Source: Noviherbaspirillum malthae
Lineage (GTDB): Bacteria > Pseudomonadota > Gammaproteobacteria > Burkholderiales > Burkholderiaceae_D
Direction of reading: 5' to 3'
Length of the DNA stretch: 54,943 bases
NCBI RefSeq assembly: GCF_015352985.1
Contig: NZ_JACYXF010000041.1
Location: forward strand, 1 to 54,943
Position 1 is the stretch's first letter; each line of letters starts with the position of its first letter. The notes below the pieces were generated by a model. The model was not told the origin of the DNA. It worked only from the letters and a program-made list of their open reading frames with translations, and searched no databases. Below are positions 17,087 through 27,188 of this stretch, piece after piece. The position numbers and the translations under genes were made by a program.

Positions 17087-17306
17087 CCAGCGGTTTCGGC
17101 GGACGCTGTTTCACGCGCATGTACAGGAACACGCACGCATTGCCGCATGGAAGCCATGCAGCCCATGTTTGTTTTGTTGCCTGGAGGGGATAGCAGACGG
17201 TTTTGCATGCCGACATGGAAAGGATGAACTTTCTGCTCTCCAAATGTCTTATCGATTTGATCAGAATAAAAATCCGTCCCGACAACTTCCCATTCCACAC
17301 AGGCCT

Positions 17307-17927
17307 ATGAATCCGATCTCCGTCGACAACGTAGTCAGTACCTACCGTTTTTATGCACCGCTCTACGACAGCCTGTTCGGCGCGGTGCTGGAACCCGGCC
17401 GGCGCGCACTGACCGAGGCCGTGAACGCGATCAAGCCGGCTTCCATCCTTGAAGTCGGCGTCGGCACCGGATTGACGCTGGCCCGCTATCCGGCATCGGC
17501 TTCGGTGGTGGGCATCGACATTTCCGACGAGATGCTCAATATCGCGCGCGACCGCGCTGCGAAGATGCCGGAGCGCAGCATCCATCTCGCCGCGATGAAT
17601 GCCGAGGCGATGGATTTTCCCGATCACTCCTTCGACTGCGTGGCCATTCCCTACGTGCTGTCGGTCACGCCGCATCCGGAGCGGCTGGTCGCTGAAATCC
17701 GCCGCGTCTGCCGCAAGGACGGCACCATCCTCATCGTCAACCACTTCAGCGGCAGCCGCTTCTGGTGGTTCATGGAACGCGCGGTGCACAAGCTGGCCAA
17801 CCGCATCGGCTTTCGCTCCAGCTTCTGCTTCGACGAGCAGATCCTCAAGTACGACTGGAAGATCGAGTCGGTCAAGAAGGTGAACCTGTTCGGCCTGTCG
17901 AGGCTGGTGACGATACGCAATACCTGA
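17307..17927 (+). CDS. SAM-dependent methyltransferase, PmtA-like
   Basis: 206 residues from ATG 17307. Class I methyltransferase: motif I ILEVGVGTG (47-55), post-I VGIDISDEML, and IPYVLSVTPHPERLVAEIRRVCRKDGTI near motifs II/III. The start (YRFYAPLYDSLFG) and GVGTGLTLARY resemble bacterial phosphatidylethanolamine N-methyltransferases of the PmtA type. It also has FSGSRFWWFMERAVHKLANR, a basic amphipathic stretch that could contact lipid head groups. The lipid assignment is inference; ubiquinone/menaquinone-type methyltransferases are the main alternative. Confidence 0.75.
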   Translation: MNPISVDNVVSTYRFYAPLYDSLFGAVLEPGRRALTEAVNAIKPASILEVGVGTGLTLARYPASASVVGIDISDEMLNIARDRAAKMPERSIHLAAMNAEAMDFPDHSFDCVAIPYVLSVTPHPERLVAEIRRVCRKDGTILIVNHFSGSRFWWFMERAVHKLANRIGFRSSFCFDEQILKYDWKIESVKKVNLFGLSRLVTIRNT

Positions 17928-18089
17928 GCGGCCGCTTATGCAGCTGATTGAGCGGCTTACTGCGCGACTCCATTCCGACCGGTAGAATGTGGCCGCATGT
18001 CGGGCGCAATGCCGGTGAAGGGAGAGGCAATCTTTCCTGCGCTCCGATCATCGAACACACCGATCAAATTACCGTTCAGGAGCTCTCCA

Positions 18090-19196
<1,107 letters not shown>

Positions 19197-19308
19197 ACAG
19201 TCCAGCAGCATGCAACAGAAACAGAAACAGAAACAAAAGCAGAAGTAGCCAAGCCTGACTGCCGCAGTCAATAAAGGCTGTGGCAGTAGACCGCTTGCAA
19301 GCAGCCGG

Positions 19309-19525
19309 AGAAGCACATGCATCAGCGGACAAGAAGTGAAACTTGTCTGAGCCCGCAGGGCGAGTTTGTTTCACTTCCCGCTGATGCATGCGCTTCTTCG
19401 GGCACCCGAAGGGCTGCTTGCCTGCGGCCGCACCTCGGCGGCCCCCTTTCTTTGCTTACTTTCTTTGGCGGAGCAAAGAAAGTGAGCGGCTGCCGGGCCG
19501 CCCCCGGCAAGCATCAACGAAGAGC
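19309..19525 (+). repeat. Structured hairpin repeat, copy 1 (between frmA and fghA)
   Basis: Outer stem 19309-19328 with 19378-19397 (19 of 20 paired); inner stem GAAGTGAAAC 19333-19342 with 19368-19377 (10/10); loop TTGTCTGAGCC-GCA-GGGCGAGTTT. A further stem, 19455-19467 with 19474-19486, and a GC-rich end (GCCGGGCC) follow. It shares architecture and loop with copies near 33.0, 42.5 and 50.2 kb, but its stem sequences differ by compensating changes. It fills the frmA-fghA gap (19197-19597) together with a short AAACAG-rich stretch. Confidence 0.85.
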
Positions 19526-19597
19526 CCGAAGTGTTGAATCACCGAAGAAACGCCGGGCAAGAGCAAACACAAGCAACCAACCACCAACAGGTGTCCC

Positions 19598-20443
19598 ATG
19601 CTAGAAATCCTCTCCGAACACCGCTGCTTCGGCGGCATCCAAGCCTACTACCGCCACGACTCCGAATCCATCGGCCTCCCGATGCAATTCTCCGTCTTCC
19701 ACCCCCCGGTGGAACGCAAGGAAATGGTCCCCGTCCTGTTCTATCTCGCCGGCCTGACCTGCACCGAGGAGACCTTCATGATCAAGGCCGGCGCTCAGCG
19801 TTATGCCGCCGAGCACGGCATCATGCTCGTCACCTGCGACACCAGTCCGCGCAACACCGGCATCGAAGGCGCCGACAAGGACTGGGACTTCGGCCACGGT
19901 GCAGGCTTCTATCTCGACGCCACGCAGGACCCGTGGAGCAAGCATTTCAAGATGGAGACCTACGTAACGCAGGAACTGCGCCGCATCATCATCGATGAAT
20001 TCAATGTGGAGGAAAGCTGCATGGGCATCTTCGGCCACTCGATGGGCGGCCACGGCGCATTGACGCTGGCGCTGCGCCATCCCGACAAGTACTGCTCGGT
20101 ATCGGCCTTCGCCCCGATCGCCGCGCCAGTACGCGCGCCTTGGGGGCAGAAGGCATTCGGCAATTACCTGGGCAGCGACCAGGCGGCATGGAAGGAACAC
20201 GATGCGAGCGAACTGATGAAGCGCCGCACCACGCCCTTCCCAAAGGGCATCCTGATTGACCAGGGGCTGGGGGACAAGTTCTTGAAGGAGCAGCTGCTGC
20301 CGACGGAATTCGAGCAGGCCTGCATCGAGGCGCAGCAGCCGCTGACCTTAAGGCTGCATGAAGGGTATGACCACGGGTATTACTTCATTGCGAGCTTCGT
20401 GGAGGATCATCTCAAGTTTCACAAGGAGAACTTGAGGGGGTGA
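19598..20443 (+). CDS. fghA: S-formylglutathione hydrolase
   Basis: 281 residues from ATG 19598. An alpha/beta-hydrolase of the esterase-D group that splits S-formylglutathione into formate and glutathione. Nucleophile S148 lies in GIFGHSMGGHGALTLALRHP; the late Asp (DQGLGDKFL) and His (GYDHGYYF) complete the triad. Early motif LTCTEETFMIKAGAQRYA is diagnostic. It is 400 bp downstream of frmA on the same strand. The 5' end uses mostly C-ending codons and the 3' end mostly G-ending ones. Confidence 0.96.
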   Translation: MLEILSEHRCFGGIQAYYRHDSESIGLPMQFSVFHPPVERKEMVPVLFYLAGLTCTEETFMIKAGAQRYAAEHGIMLVTCDTSPRNTGIEGADKDWDFGHGAGFYLDATQDPWSKHFKMETYVTQELRRIIIDEFNVEESCMGIFGHSMGGHGALTLALRHPDKYCSVSAFAPIAAPVRAPWGQKAFGNYLGSDQAAWKEHDASELMKRRTTPFPKGILIDQGLGDKFLKEQLLPTEFEQACIEAQQPLTLRLHEGYDHGYYFIASFVEDHLKFHKENLRG

Positions 20444-20519
20444 GGCAGAGAGTTCGCGGAGCATGGTGAGCACTGCGCTTATAAAAACCTTCTCGCTGCC
20501 ACGACCGCCCTCACCCCAA

Positions 20520-20545
20520 CCCCTCTCCCGCCTGCGGGAGAGGGG
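20520..20545. repeat. Short GC-rich palindrome (CCCCTCTCCCGC type)
   Basis: Arms CCCCTCTCCCGC (20520-20531) and GCGGGAGAGGGG (20534-20545) are perfect complements with a 2-nt spacer. The same palindrome occurs at 33329-33354 and 42820-42845. It lies in the 290-bp gap between fghA and the convergent malic enzyme gene. Confidence 0.8.
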
Positions 20546-20580
20546 CTTCAAGTCACTGCAGTCAGATGTGCATGGCTCCC

Positions 20581-20700
20581 TTCTCCCGCAGGCGGGGCGT
20601 AAGCAGGGTTTCGCAAACCACTGGTTTGCGCTGCCGAAGCCGACTTGGCTTGCAAGCCAAGTCGTGGGGCGCGGAGCGAGGGTTGGGGATGAGGGGCGCC
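20581..20700 (+). repeat. Second structured repeat family, copy 1
   Basis: Contains hairpin GCAAACC-ACT-GGTTTGC (20613-20629) and a perfect 24-bp palindrome at 20641-20664 centred on GGCTTGCAAGCC, then GGGGCGCGGAGCGAGGGTTG. The stretch is homologous, inverted, to 42304-42428. The 24-bp palindromes differ between copies but each stays perfectly paired. Confidence 0.8.
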
Positions 20701-20734
20701 GCCAAGACAAGTTAACGCCGCTATAAACCCTACC

Positions 20735-21961
20735 TCAAAGCAGCGTCTTGGCCAACGCCTCCAGCTGCGCGAGATACCCCCCCGCATCCAGCGTCTTGCG
20801 CGCCACCCCGCTCGCCTGCGCCGCCTCCGCAATACGCGGCGTCACGCCCGTCAGCAAACGCTTGTCGAGCAGCGTCGGCACGATGTACTGGCGGCCGAAC
20901 TGATCGTCGCTGCGCGCCATTTCCGCCAGCGCTACAACACAGGCGCGCTTCATGTCCTGGTTGATGCCGGTGGCGCCGGTGTCCAGCGCGGCGCGGAACA
21001 GGTAGGGGAAGCACAGCGCATTGTTGATCTGGTTAGGATAGTCGGAACGGCCGGTGGCGATGATCGCATCCGGCGCGACTTCGCGGATCAATTCGGGCCG
21101 CAGCTCCGGCTCGGGATTGGCCAGCGCGAACACGATGGGCTTGGCAGCCATCTTCTTCACGTCTTCCTGCTTGAGCAGGCCGGGGCCGGACAGGCCCAGG
21201 AAAACGTCGGCCATGCCGATCACGTCGGACAGCGTCTTGGCATCGGTCTTCTGCGCCCAGGCGCGCTTCTCTTCGGTCAGCTCGCGGTCGGCGGTAAGCA
21301 CGCCGCGGCTGTCGCAGACATAAATGTTTTCGCGCTTGACGCCAAGGTCGACCAGCATGTCGAGGCAGGCGATGGCCGCCGCGCCGGCGCCGGAACACAC
21401 CACCTTGGCCAGCGAAATGTCGCGCCCCGTCAGATGCATCGCATTGAGAAAGCCGGTGCCGACCACGATGGCCGTGCCGTGCTGGTCGTCATGGAAGACC
21501 GGGATCGACAGCCGCTCGCGCAGCTTGCGCTCGACGTAGAAGCACTCGGGCGCCTTGATGTCTTCGAGGTTGATGCCGCCGAAGGTCGGATGCAGCGCGG
21601 CGATGATCTCCACCAGCTTTTCCGGGTCGGTCTCGTCGATCTCGATGTCGAAGGAATCGATGCCGGCAAACTTCTTGAACAGCACCGCCTTGCCTTCCAT
21701 GACCGGCTTGCCGGCCAGCGCGCCGATGTCGCCGAGGCCGAGCACCGCGGTGCCGTTGGTGATCACGCCCACCAGGTTGCCCTTGGCGGTGTATTCATAA
21801 GCCTTGGCCGGGTCCTTGTTGATTTCCACGCAGGGGACGGCGACGCCGGGGGAATAGGCGAGCGACAGGTCGGCCTGGCTGGCGACCGGCTTGGTGACTT
21901 GAATGGCGATCTTGCCCCGCTGTCCGGCGGAATGGTATTCGAGGGCTTCTTGTTCCAGCAT
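20735..21961 (-). CDS. NADP-dependent malic enzyme, short form
   Basis: 408 residues from ATG 21961. It decarboxylates malate to pyruvate with reduction of NAD(P). Landmarks: SLAYSPGVAVPC, TNGTAVLGLGDIGALAGKPV, GGINLEDIKAPECF, PVFHDDQHGTAIV (metal/malate site), the nucleotide loop CSGAGAAAIA and ALANPEPE. Proteobacterial MaeB proteins often carry a ~320-residue phosphotransacetylase-like C-terminus; this one stops at its own in-frame stop just after the malic domain. The ribosome site is weak, and a ~560-bp non-coding stretch precedes it. Confidence 0.9.
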   Translation of the reverse strand: MLEQEALEYHSAGQRGKIAIQVTKPVASQADLSLAYSPGVAVPCVEINKDPAKAYEYTAKGNLVGVITNGTAVLGLGDIGALAGKPVMEGKAVLFKKFAGIDSFDIEIDETDPEKLVEIIAALHPTFGGINLEDIKAPECFYVERKLRERLSIPVFHDDQHGTAIVVGTGFLNAMHLTGRDISLAKVVCSGAGAAAIACLDMLVDLGVKRENIYVCDSRGVLTADRELTEEKRAWAQKTDAKTLSDVIGMADVFLGLSGPGLLKQEDVKKMAAKPIVFALANPEPELRPELIREVAPDAIIATGRSDYPNQINNALCFPYLFRAALDTGATGINQDMKRACVVALAEMARSDDQFGRQYIVPTLLDKRLLTGVTPRIAEAAQASGVARKTLDAGGYLAQLEALAKTLL

Positions 21962-22523
21962 GATAGATATATTTTTCTTTGCAGTAGATGAGTGATCGCA
22001 CCTGCCTTTCCCAGCAAGGCAGGCGCGCCGACGCCGGGACGACGCAACGCAACGGCCGCAGCCGTGCTGCCGTGTGCCATGCGTCAAGCCTGGACGTCGT
22101 GCTTGTTCGGCGTCGGAGTCGCCGTGGTGCGGCATCCCGTGACCGCCCTGGTGGTGGCGGGTCAGGCATGCAACGCTGGAATGGGGGTGCAAACGTTTTC
22201 GCCGTCGTTTGCGGTGCGCACGGGAATTGGTAATGTCCCGGCGTGCCGTGGAAGGTGCTGCCGCATCGATGCGGAGCGGCACCGGCTTGTCCCGCGGATA
22301 GGGGAAAGCGGTCAAACTGCGCGAACCCGGGGGTGGCGAAGCAATCCGCCGGGGAGCGCTAGCCTAGCATACTCTTTCGAAACAGGTAAAACCGCCGCGT
22401 GCCGCAAAGGTGCAGCCGCCGCATCCTCGCCCCGAGACGGTGCACGTCCGGCGGCGGCCGGACCGCAGCGGATGGTATGGATTCTGCTTTCTCCAAAGAA
22501 ACTATCGTTGCAATGGAGCAGCC
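21962..22523. other. Gene-free intergenic stretch
   Basis: About 560 bp between the divergent malic enzyme gene and the chemotaxis-like gene. Reading frames here lack family resemblance and normal codon use. Small GC-rich inverted repeats (for example CCGCATCGATGCGG near 22260) are present but no recognisable riboswitch or promoter. Confidence 0.5.
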
Positions 22524-23207
22524 ATGAATCAATCCAGCCTCGTAAGGACGTCAATGCCGGCGCCCTCTTCCGCCAAAACCAAACTCTCGGGCGAGCTTTT
22601 CGCCTCGATGATCAACCTGTCGGGCCGGCGCCGCTTCACTTCGCAGCGACTGGTCCTGTATGCGGTGCTGGCATCGCTCGGCCACGAGCGTGCCGTCGAA
22701 ACCTCGCGTGACGCGCTGAAACTGTTCACGGATGCCCACCTTGCGCTGGTCAACGGCAATCAGCAGGTACCGGGCGTGTTCTGCGCGGAACTGGAGGAAG
22801 CCTACTTCGGCAGTGCGCAGGGCGACCGCCATATACGCAGCTTCATCGATCTCGCCGGTCGCTGCCTCGACGCCATCGAATCCGGGGCGCGCCAGGCGCC
22901 TGCACTGCTGGACAAGCTGGTCGACGAAGCCACGCCGCTGCTGTCGGTGCTCAACCGGCTGACGCAGGTCTATGAGGAGCTATCGAAGAAGCATGCATCG
23001 CAGGTGCGCAAGCAGCTGCACGGCATCATGAACGATATCGAATCCATCGCCCGGCAGGCACGCATGGTGTCATTCAATGCGCAGATCGTTGCCGCGCGCG
23101 CCGGGCAGGCGGGGAAGGAGTTTTCTGTGGTGGCGGGCGTGCTGTCGGACATTACCGGCGAGATCGACGGCCTCGTGCACGAGGCATTGAACAGTTCGGT
23201 AGCCTGA
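22524..23207 (+). CDS. Soluble protein with a shortened chemoreceptor-type signalling hairpin
   Basis: 227 residues, ATG 22524 behind GGAG. The C-terminal helix, DIESIARQARMVSFNAQIVA and on through ARAGQAGKEFSVVAGVLSDI (171-210), closely resembles the hairpin tip of methyl-accepting chemotaxis proteins (IANQTNLLALNAAIEAARAG.GRGFAVVA). It has no transmembrane segment, no HAMP domain and only one half of the long coiled coil. The N-terminal ~160 residues are helical and unrecognised. It may bind CheA/CheW or act as a decoy; no che genes are nearby. Confidence 0.7.
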   Translation: MNQSSLVRTSMPAPSSAKTKLSGELFASMINLSGRRRFTSQRLVLYAVLASLGHERAVETSRDALKLFTDAHLALVNGNQQVPGVFCAELEEAYFGSAQGDRHIRSFIDLAGRCLDAIESGARQAPALLDKLVDEATPLLSVLNRLTQVYEELSKKHASQVRKQLHGIMNDIESIARQARMVSFNAQIVAARAGQAGKEFSVVAGVLSDITGEIDGLVHEALNSSVA

Positions 23208-23245
23208 GCCCCGGGAGTGCTGCCGGCATCGCCGGCAATGCCGTC

Positions 23246-23608
23246 TCAGCGGAACGCTTCGGCCAGCGACATCACGCGCGGCGTGAACTGGATGTTGAAC
23301 TTGCCGAGTGCTTCGGTCAGCTGGGCGAGGTTGGCGTCCTTTTCCGCGGCGGTCCAGCCTTCGAAGATATCGGTGCCTGCCTTCTGGAAGTGCATGTCGA
23401 CGATCTTCTTGCCGTCATGATGGGTATAGGGTTTGGAGAGCACCTGCTTGAAGCCCAGGCCTTCGACCGCCTGAATGAACTCGGCGGGCGGGTTGGCCGC
23501 ATCGAGCGCGGTATAGATCATGAAGGTCTTGCCGGGCGGCTTGGCGGCGACATCGACTACATAGACACCCGGCGCCACCGGCGCGGCAGTACTTTTCAAA
23601 AATAACAT
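23246..23608 (-). CDS. Conserved hypothetical protein, 120 residues
   Basis: Start ATG 23608 behind AGGACAGGGG. The product is small, soluble and mixed alpha/beta, with no signal peptide, no cysteine, and a lysine/histidine patch (KPYTHHDGKKIVDMHFQKAG). I recognise no family. Codon use matches the host, and it is convergent with the upstream signalling-hairpin gene. Confidence 0.6.
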   Translation of the reverse strand: MLFLKSTAAPVAPGVYVVDVAAKPPGKTFMIYTALDAANPPAEFIQAVEGLGFKQVLSKPYTHHDGKKIVDMHFQKAGTDIFEGWTAAEKDANLAQLTEALGKFNIQFTPRVMSLAEAFR

Positions 23609-23805
23609 CCCCTGTCCTCCCCCATTAAGTGCGTCTTGAATCGCGCCATGACAAAAGGCCGCCCAGCACGAAACTGCTTTCCATGTAGCAATATGCCACA
23701 AATACCGACGCACTCAAACCCTGTCATGCGCTTGATGCCCAACTCGGCAGGAACCGTCGCAAAGTTGTGTGCCACTCATGTGACCGACCTACGATTTTGC
23801 CAATC

Positions 23806-25524
23806 ATGCCAATGAATCTCCCGTCATTTATCAGAACGACAACGCCGCTGGAAGAACGCATCGGCCAAGTCAACACTGCCATTGCGGAGAAGATCGTGCC
23901 TGACAGGGCGAAAATCGATGGAAGCCTCAAGGCAAACTTCCCAGGAGCTCCCAACTGGACGACAGCCAGTACGGATACGAGCCACAAATCCGCCCGGATC
24001 GCACGCAACGGCGCTCCGCAACATTCGATGAAAAACCCTTTGTTAGCCAAAGTGGCGGACATGGCGTTCAAGTCCAAGGCCGTCAAAGAGGCGCGCTTCC
24101 TCGATGTCAGCGATGCGCTGGAGCATGCACTCGCCGATCTGCTGACACTTGATCAACTAGGCCGGATTTATCTCGAAGCCCAGCTGACTCATCGAAAATT
24201 ATCGTCCCTGGGGCAGCTCCTCCTGCCTCTGCCCTCGATTCCGTCTCCATACGACCGTGTCCTCAATAACACACTGTCGAAGGAGGATTATCTCGACGCG
24301 CACCAAGCGTTCAGCGCACAGCTTTTCCCGACCGAAGCCGAACAGATAAGCATGCTGGGAGCACGATCTGTGGAGCTGAATCGGCAGCTCGTCGAACTGG
24401 ATCTCAGTACGCCGTCCGCTTTCCTCCTGGAGGCCGCTAACAGCAATTCGAGTTTGAGGCATATCCAAAAATTTCGAGAGCGTATCGCAGCCTACGCGCT
24501 GGCAGAAGCCATCGAAAAAACACCAGCTGCCGGAGAAATCGCTTCAGGCTTTGAATTGCCCGAAATCTTCCGCCCTCATCTGGAACTGTACCTGGCAAGT
24601 CCTCAATACCAACGGGCCGTCACTTCTCTTCGCGCCGCAGGTCGCCAAGCCAAACGGGCCGTCACTTCTCTTCGCGCCGCAGGTCGCCAAGCCGGAAATG
24701 ACGAGGATGCCTCGAAGATTTACTATCAACAGCGCCACCGCGAGTGCTCGAAGATTGCTCGCGGCCTCGAGAAAAGCAAATTGGTCAAGACGAAGCAGCG
24801 GCTGGACCATCTCTACGCGAACCGCCCCACCATCAGCATGAAGCCAAGTCTCAAACCCGCCGGCATCTGGCGGCGCGACCACTGGGATGCGGTTTCGCCG
24901 AAGGAGCTGGCGGCGCGAAGGCGAGTTTATCAACATCGCTGCGACGAGCTCAAGCATGCGCACGATGCGCTTGCGCAGATCGAAGGCACTCTGCTGGATC
25001 TGCAGAAGCAAGTTGCGCCGGAAGCCAAGCCGGCGCAGGAAACTCCGAGCTGGAGCCAACGCGCCATTGCGTATATTGCAGCCCACTGGAACTTCGGCGC
25101 AGCTGCACGCAACGAGAACGCGCCGACCGTGCCCGCCACTGAACTGGAGTGGAATCGAGAACAAGCGTACTCCAATGTCACTCAGATGCTGGCCGAAGTC
25201 AGAAAAATGAAAAGCGAAATTATCGTGCCGGAGTCTCTCGACTCCGAGTCGCCTGCTCCCGCAAGCGGCAATTTCCTGTTGAACTTCGCAGAGCGAATCC
25301 TTCAGGAGCGGCTCCCCGACGGCACCACGCGAGCTGAACGCATCAAAAAGGTGGAGGTGGCGCTGCGCTTAGCGAAGCGTTTTCCCTCGGCCGTAAAAAT
25401 TTCACATGTCATTGCCCAATCGGCCGACAGAGCAGTAGATGCTGTCCTGTCGAGGGGTTCAAATTCATCAAGGCCGCCAAGGCCGACCAGAAGAAGCACC
25501 GGCGCGACGAGCAGCTCGGAATAG
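23806..25524 (+). CDS. Large hypothetical protein, atypical composition, possibly acquired
   Basis: About 572 residues from ATG 23806 (23812 also possible; an in-frame GTG lies at 23767). It is predominantly helical and charged, with no signal peptide, no membrane segment and no motif I recognise. Two exact copies of a 14-residue unit, RAVTSLRAAGRQAK/G, follow each other (DNA period 42 bp, ~24612-24695). The sequence is visibly richer in A/T and in rare codons than its neighbours. It stands alone. Its Ser/Thr-rich N-terminus and helical body would fit a secreted effector or toxin, but nothing proves it. Confidence 0.6.
   Translation: MPMNLPSFIRTTTPLEERIGQVNTAIAEKIVPDRAKIDGSLKANFPGAPNWTTASTDTSHKSARIARNGAPQHSMKNPLLAKVADMAFKSKAVKEARFLDVSDALEHALADLLTLDQLGRIYLEAQLTHRKLSSLGQLLLPLPSIPSPYDRVLNNTLSKEDYLDAHQAFSAQLFPTEAEQISMLGARSVELNRQLVELDLSTPSAFLLEAANSNSSLRHIQKFRERIAAYALAEAIEKTPAAGEIASGFELPEIFRPHLELYLASPQYQRAVTSLRAAGRQAKRAVTSLRAAGRQAGNDEDASKIYYQQRHRECSKIARGLEKSKLVKTKQRLDHLYANRPTISMKPSLKPAGIWRRDHWDAVSPKELAARRRVYQHRCDELKHAHDALAQIEGTLLDLQKQVAPEAKPAQETPSWSQRAIAYIAAHWNFGAAARNENAPTVPATELEWNREQAYSNVTQMLAEVRKMKSEIIVPESLDSESPAPASGNFLLNFAERILQERLPDGTTRAERIKKVEVALRLAKRFPSAVKISHVIAQSADRAVDAVLSRGSNSSRPPRPTRRSTGATSSSE
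24612..24695 (+). repeat. 42-bp tandem duplication inside the hypothetical gene
   Basis: The stretch beginning ACGGGCCGTCACTTCTCTTC is repeated with period 42 bp (starts ~24612 and ~24654), in frame. The near-identity indicates a recent slippage or recombination event. Confidence 0.9.
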
Positions 25525-25741
25525 CAGGACCAGGGAGCAGGAGTGCATCCTCAAAATGCTGATGCATGTTCACTTCGCTGCATTTCTGTGCAATATTCGC
25601 GAGGTTTTCCTGATTAGACCTGCTCATCGCTGTTCGTCCGCGTCGCCGGCATGAAGCCGGGCTCATGCCGGTCCGGCGGGCTGCTCTGCAGGGAAGACAC
25701 CGCCTTGCAACCAACCTGGACCATCGATACCCCCGCCCGCC

Positions 25742-26395
25742 ATGTTCATCGGTCATTATTCCGCCGCCTTCGCCGCCAAGCGCGCCGCACCTTCCCTGCC
25801 CCTGCCGCTGCTGTTCGTCGCCTGCCAGATCATCGATATCTTCTGGGGCAGCTTCGTGCTGCTCGGGATCGAAAAACTGCGCATCGTTCCCGGCTTCAAC
25901 GCCTCCAACGACCTCGATCTGTATTACATGCCCTATACCCACAGCCTGTCGTCGGCGCTGGTCTGGTCGTTCGGCGCGGCCCTGCTGTGCTGGCTGGCGA
26001 CGCCGGGCAGCACAGCCCGCCTGCGCACCGCCATCGTCATCGGCGTGACGGTGTCGTCGCACTGGACGCTGGATCTGCTGGTGCATGTGCCCGACCTGCC
26101 GCTCTGGTTCGACAGCATGAAGGTGGGACTGGGATGGTGGAATTACCGGACGTTCGCGCTGCTGCTGGAACTGGCGCTGCTGTGGCTGGCCATTGCATTC
26201 TGCCTGCCGGCAGCCGGCGCGGCGCGCACGAAATACCTGGTCTTCGGCGCCGTGATGAGCGGCGTGCAGGTGTTCAGCCTGCTGCACCAGCCGCCCGAGG
26301 CGGCCAGCGTGGCGCAGCAGCTGCTGATGACCTATTTCGCCCTGTCGGTTGCGGCGTGGTGGATAGAACGGAAATCCAGAGCAGTTTCGGCCTAA
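25742..26395 (+). CDS. Membrane protein, putative membrane-bound metal-dependent hydrolase-like
   Basis: 217 residues from ATG 25742. The start MFIGHYSAAFAAK (His5) and later SSHWTLDLLVHVPDLPLW are typical of the YdjM/LexA-regulated inner-membrane hydrolase group, which keeps conserved histidines near membrane helices. Five or six hydrophobic segments are visible. No ribosome site is evident. The last codons and stop lie inside a 173-bp inverted repeat, so the C-terminus (..AVSA) may have been set by its insertion. Confidence 0.65.
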   Translation: MFIGHYSAAFAAKRAAPSLPLPLLFVACQIIDIFWGSFVLLGIEKLRIVPGFNASNDLDLYYMPYTHSLSSALVWSFGAALLCWLATPGSTARLRTAIVIGVTVSSHWTLDLLVHVPDLPLWFDSMKVGLGWWNYRTFALLLELALLWLAIAFCLPAAGAARTKYLVFGAVMSGVQVFSLLHQPPEAASVAQQLLMTYFALSVAAWWIERKSRAVSA

Positions 26396-26550
26396 CTGTA
26401 CCGTCAATGCCGGCCGCCTTGCCTGCAGTACTGCGTTGTGTGGGGACGCCGAGTCCTCCTTGCCGTAGCCCCGCTACGACGCGTCGCCGCGCCTTGTCCT
26501 GCAGACAATCCGCCTCGGCCTTGATCGGCCAGTCAGACCGAAACTGCTCT
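26378..26550. mobile_element. 173-bp MITE-like imperfect inverted repeat
   Basis: The ends AGAGCAGTTTCGG (26378-26390) and CCGAAACTGCTCT (26538-26550) are perfect 13-bp inverted repeats. Complementarity continues inward imperfectly for ~50 bp to CTGCAG on each side. The centre has a small hairpin (CGTAGC-CCC-GCTACG). The element carries the stop codon of the membrane-protein gene and abuts that of the convergent decarboxylase-family gene. No transposase is encoded. Confidence 0.7.
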
Positions 26551-27157
26551 AGCGCGGGAACGGCGCCAGCGGCGCTGCGCTAGCATCGGCCAGCGGCGGC
26601 GTGCGGGCGACATTCATTACCATGGACACCGTGGTGAAATAGCCGGCCAGGCCGAGCAGGTCGACCACGCCGCGCTCGCCGAAGGCATCGACCGCGCGCG
26701 CATAGGTGGCGTCGCACACGCCGTGGTTGCGCGCCAGCTCTTCGCACAGGTCATACGCCACCTCCTCGTCCGCGGCCATGCCGGCGGGCCGGCAGCCCTG
26801 GGCCAGCGCATCCAGCGCCTCCTGGCGCACGCCGGCCTTCAGCGCCAGCGGGTAATGCATGCACCATTCGAACTGCTGGGTCCACTGGCGGGACACGATC
26901 AGCATCACGAATTCGCTGATGCGCTTGTCGAGCACGCTGTCGAAGCGCAGGTATTCGCCGACCTTCTGCAGCCGGTTCAGCAGTTCCGGGCTGCGCATGA
27001 GCGGAATGAAGGGCCCGAATACCGCGCCGCGCGGACCGGCAATCAGCGCTTCGGCCGCCGCGCGCTGCGCCGCGTCCATGCTGTCCATGGGCAGCGCCGG
27101 CATGCGTTCCGGACCCGGCATGCAATCCTGCAGGTTGATGGGTTTGGCAGTAGTCAT
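26549..27157 (-). CDS. Carboxymuconolactone decarboxylase family protein
   Basis: 202 residues from ATG 27157 with a strong ribosome site (GAGAGGA). All-helical AhpD/CMD-type fold: SEFVMLIVSRQWTQQFEWCMHYPLALKAGV contains the usual E-x-x-x-H surface but lacks the CxxC redox pair, so peroxidase activity is unlikely. A decarboxylase or isomerase-like role on an aromatic ring-cleavage product is possible. It lies 31 bp downstream of the MFS gene on the same strand, so both probably answer to the divergent LysR regulator. Confidence 0.8.
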   Translation of the reverse strand: MTTAKPINLQDCMPGPERMPALPMDSMDAAQRAAAEALIAGPRGAVFGPFIPLMRSPELLNRLQKVGEYLRFDSVLDKRISEFVMLIVSRQWTQQFEWCMHYPLALKAGVRQEALDALAQGCRPAGMAADEEVAYDLCEELARNHGVCDATYARAVDAFGERGVVDLLGLAGYFTTVSMVMNVARTPPLADASAAPLAPFPR

Positions 27158-27188
27158 GGTTTCCTCTCTTGAATTGTCAGTCGTTCGT

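Noticed and set aside
20735..21961. Malic enzyme as a truncated pseudogene lacking the phosphotransacetylase domain
   Set aside because: Single-domain malic enzymes of ~400-430 residues exist, the malic domain is complete, and no remnant of the second domain follows the stop.
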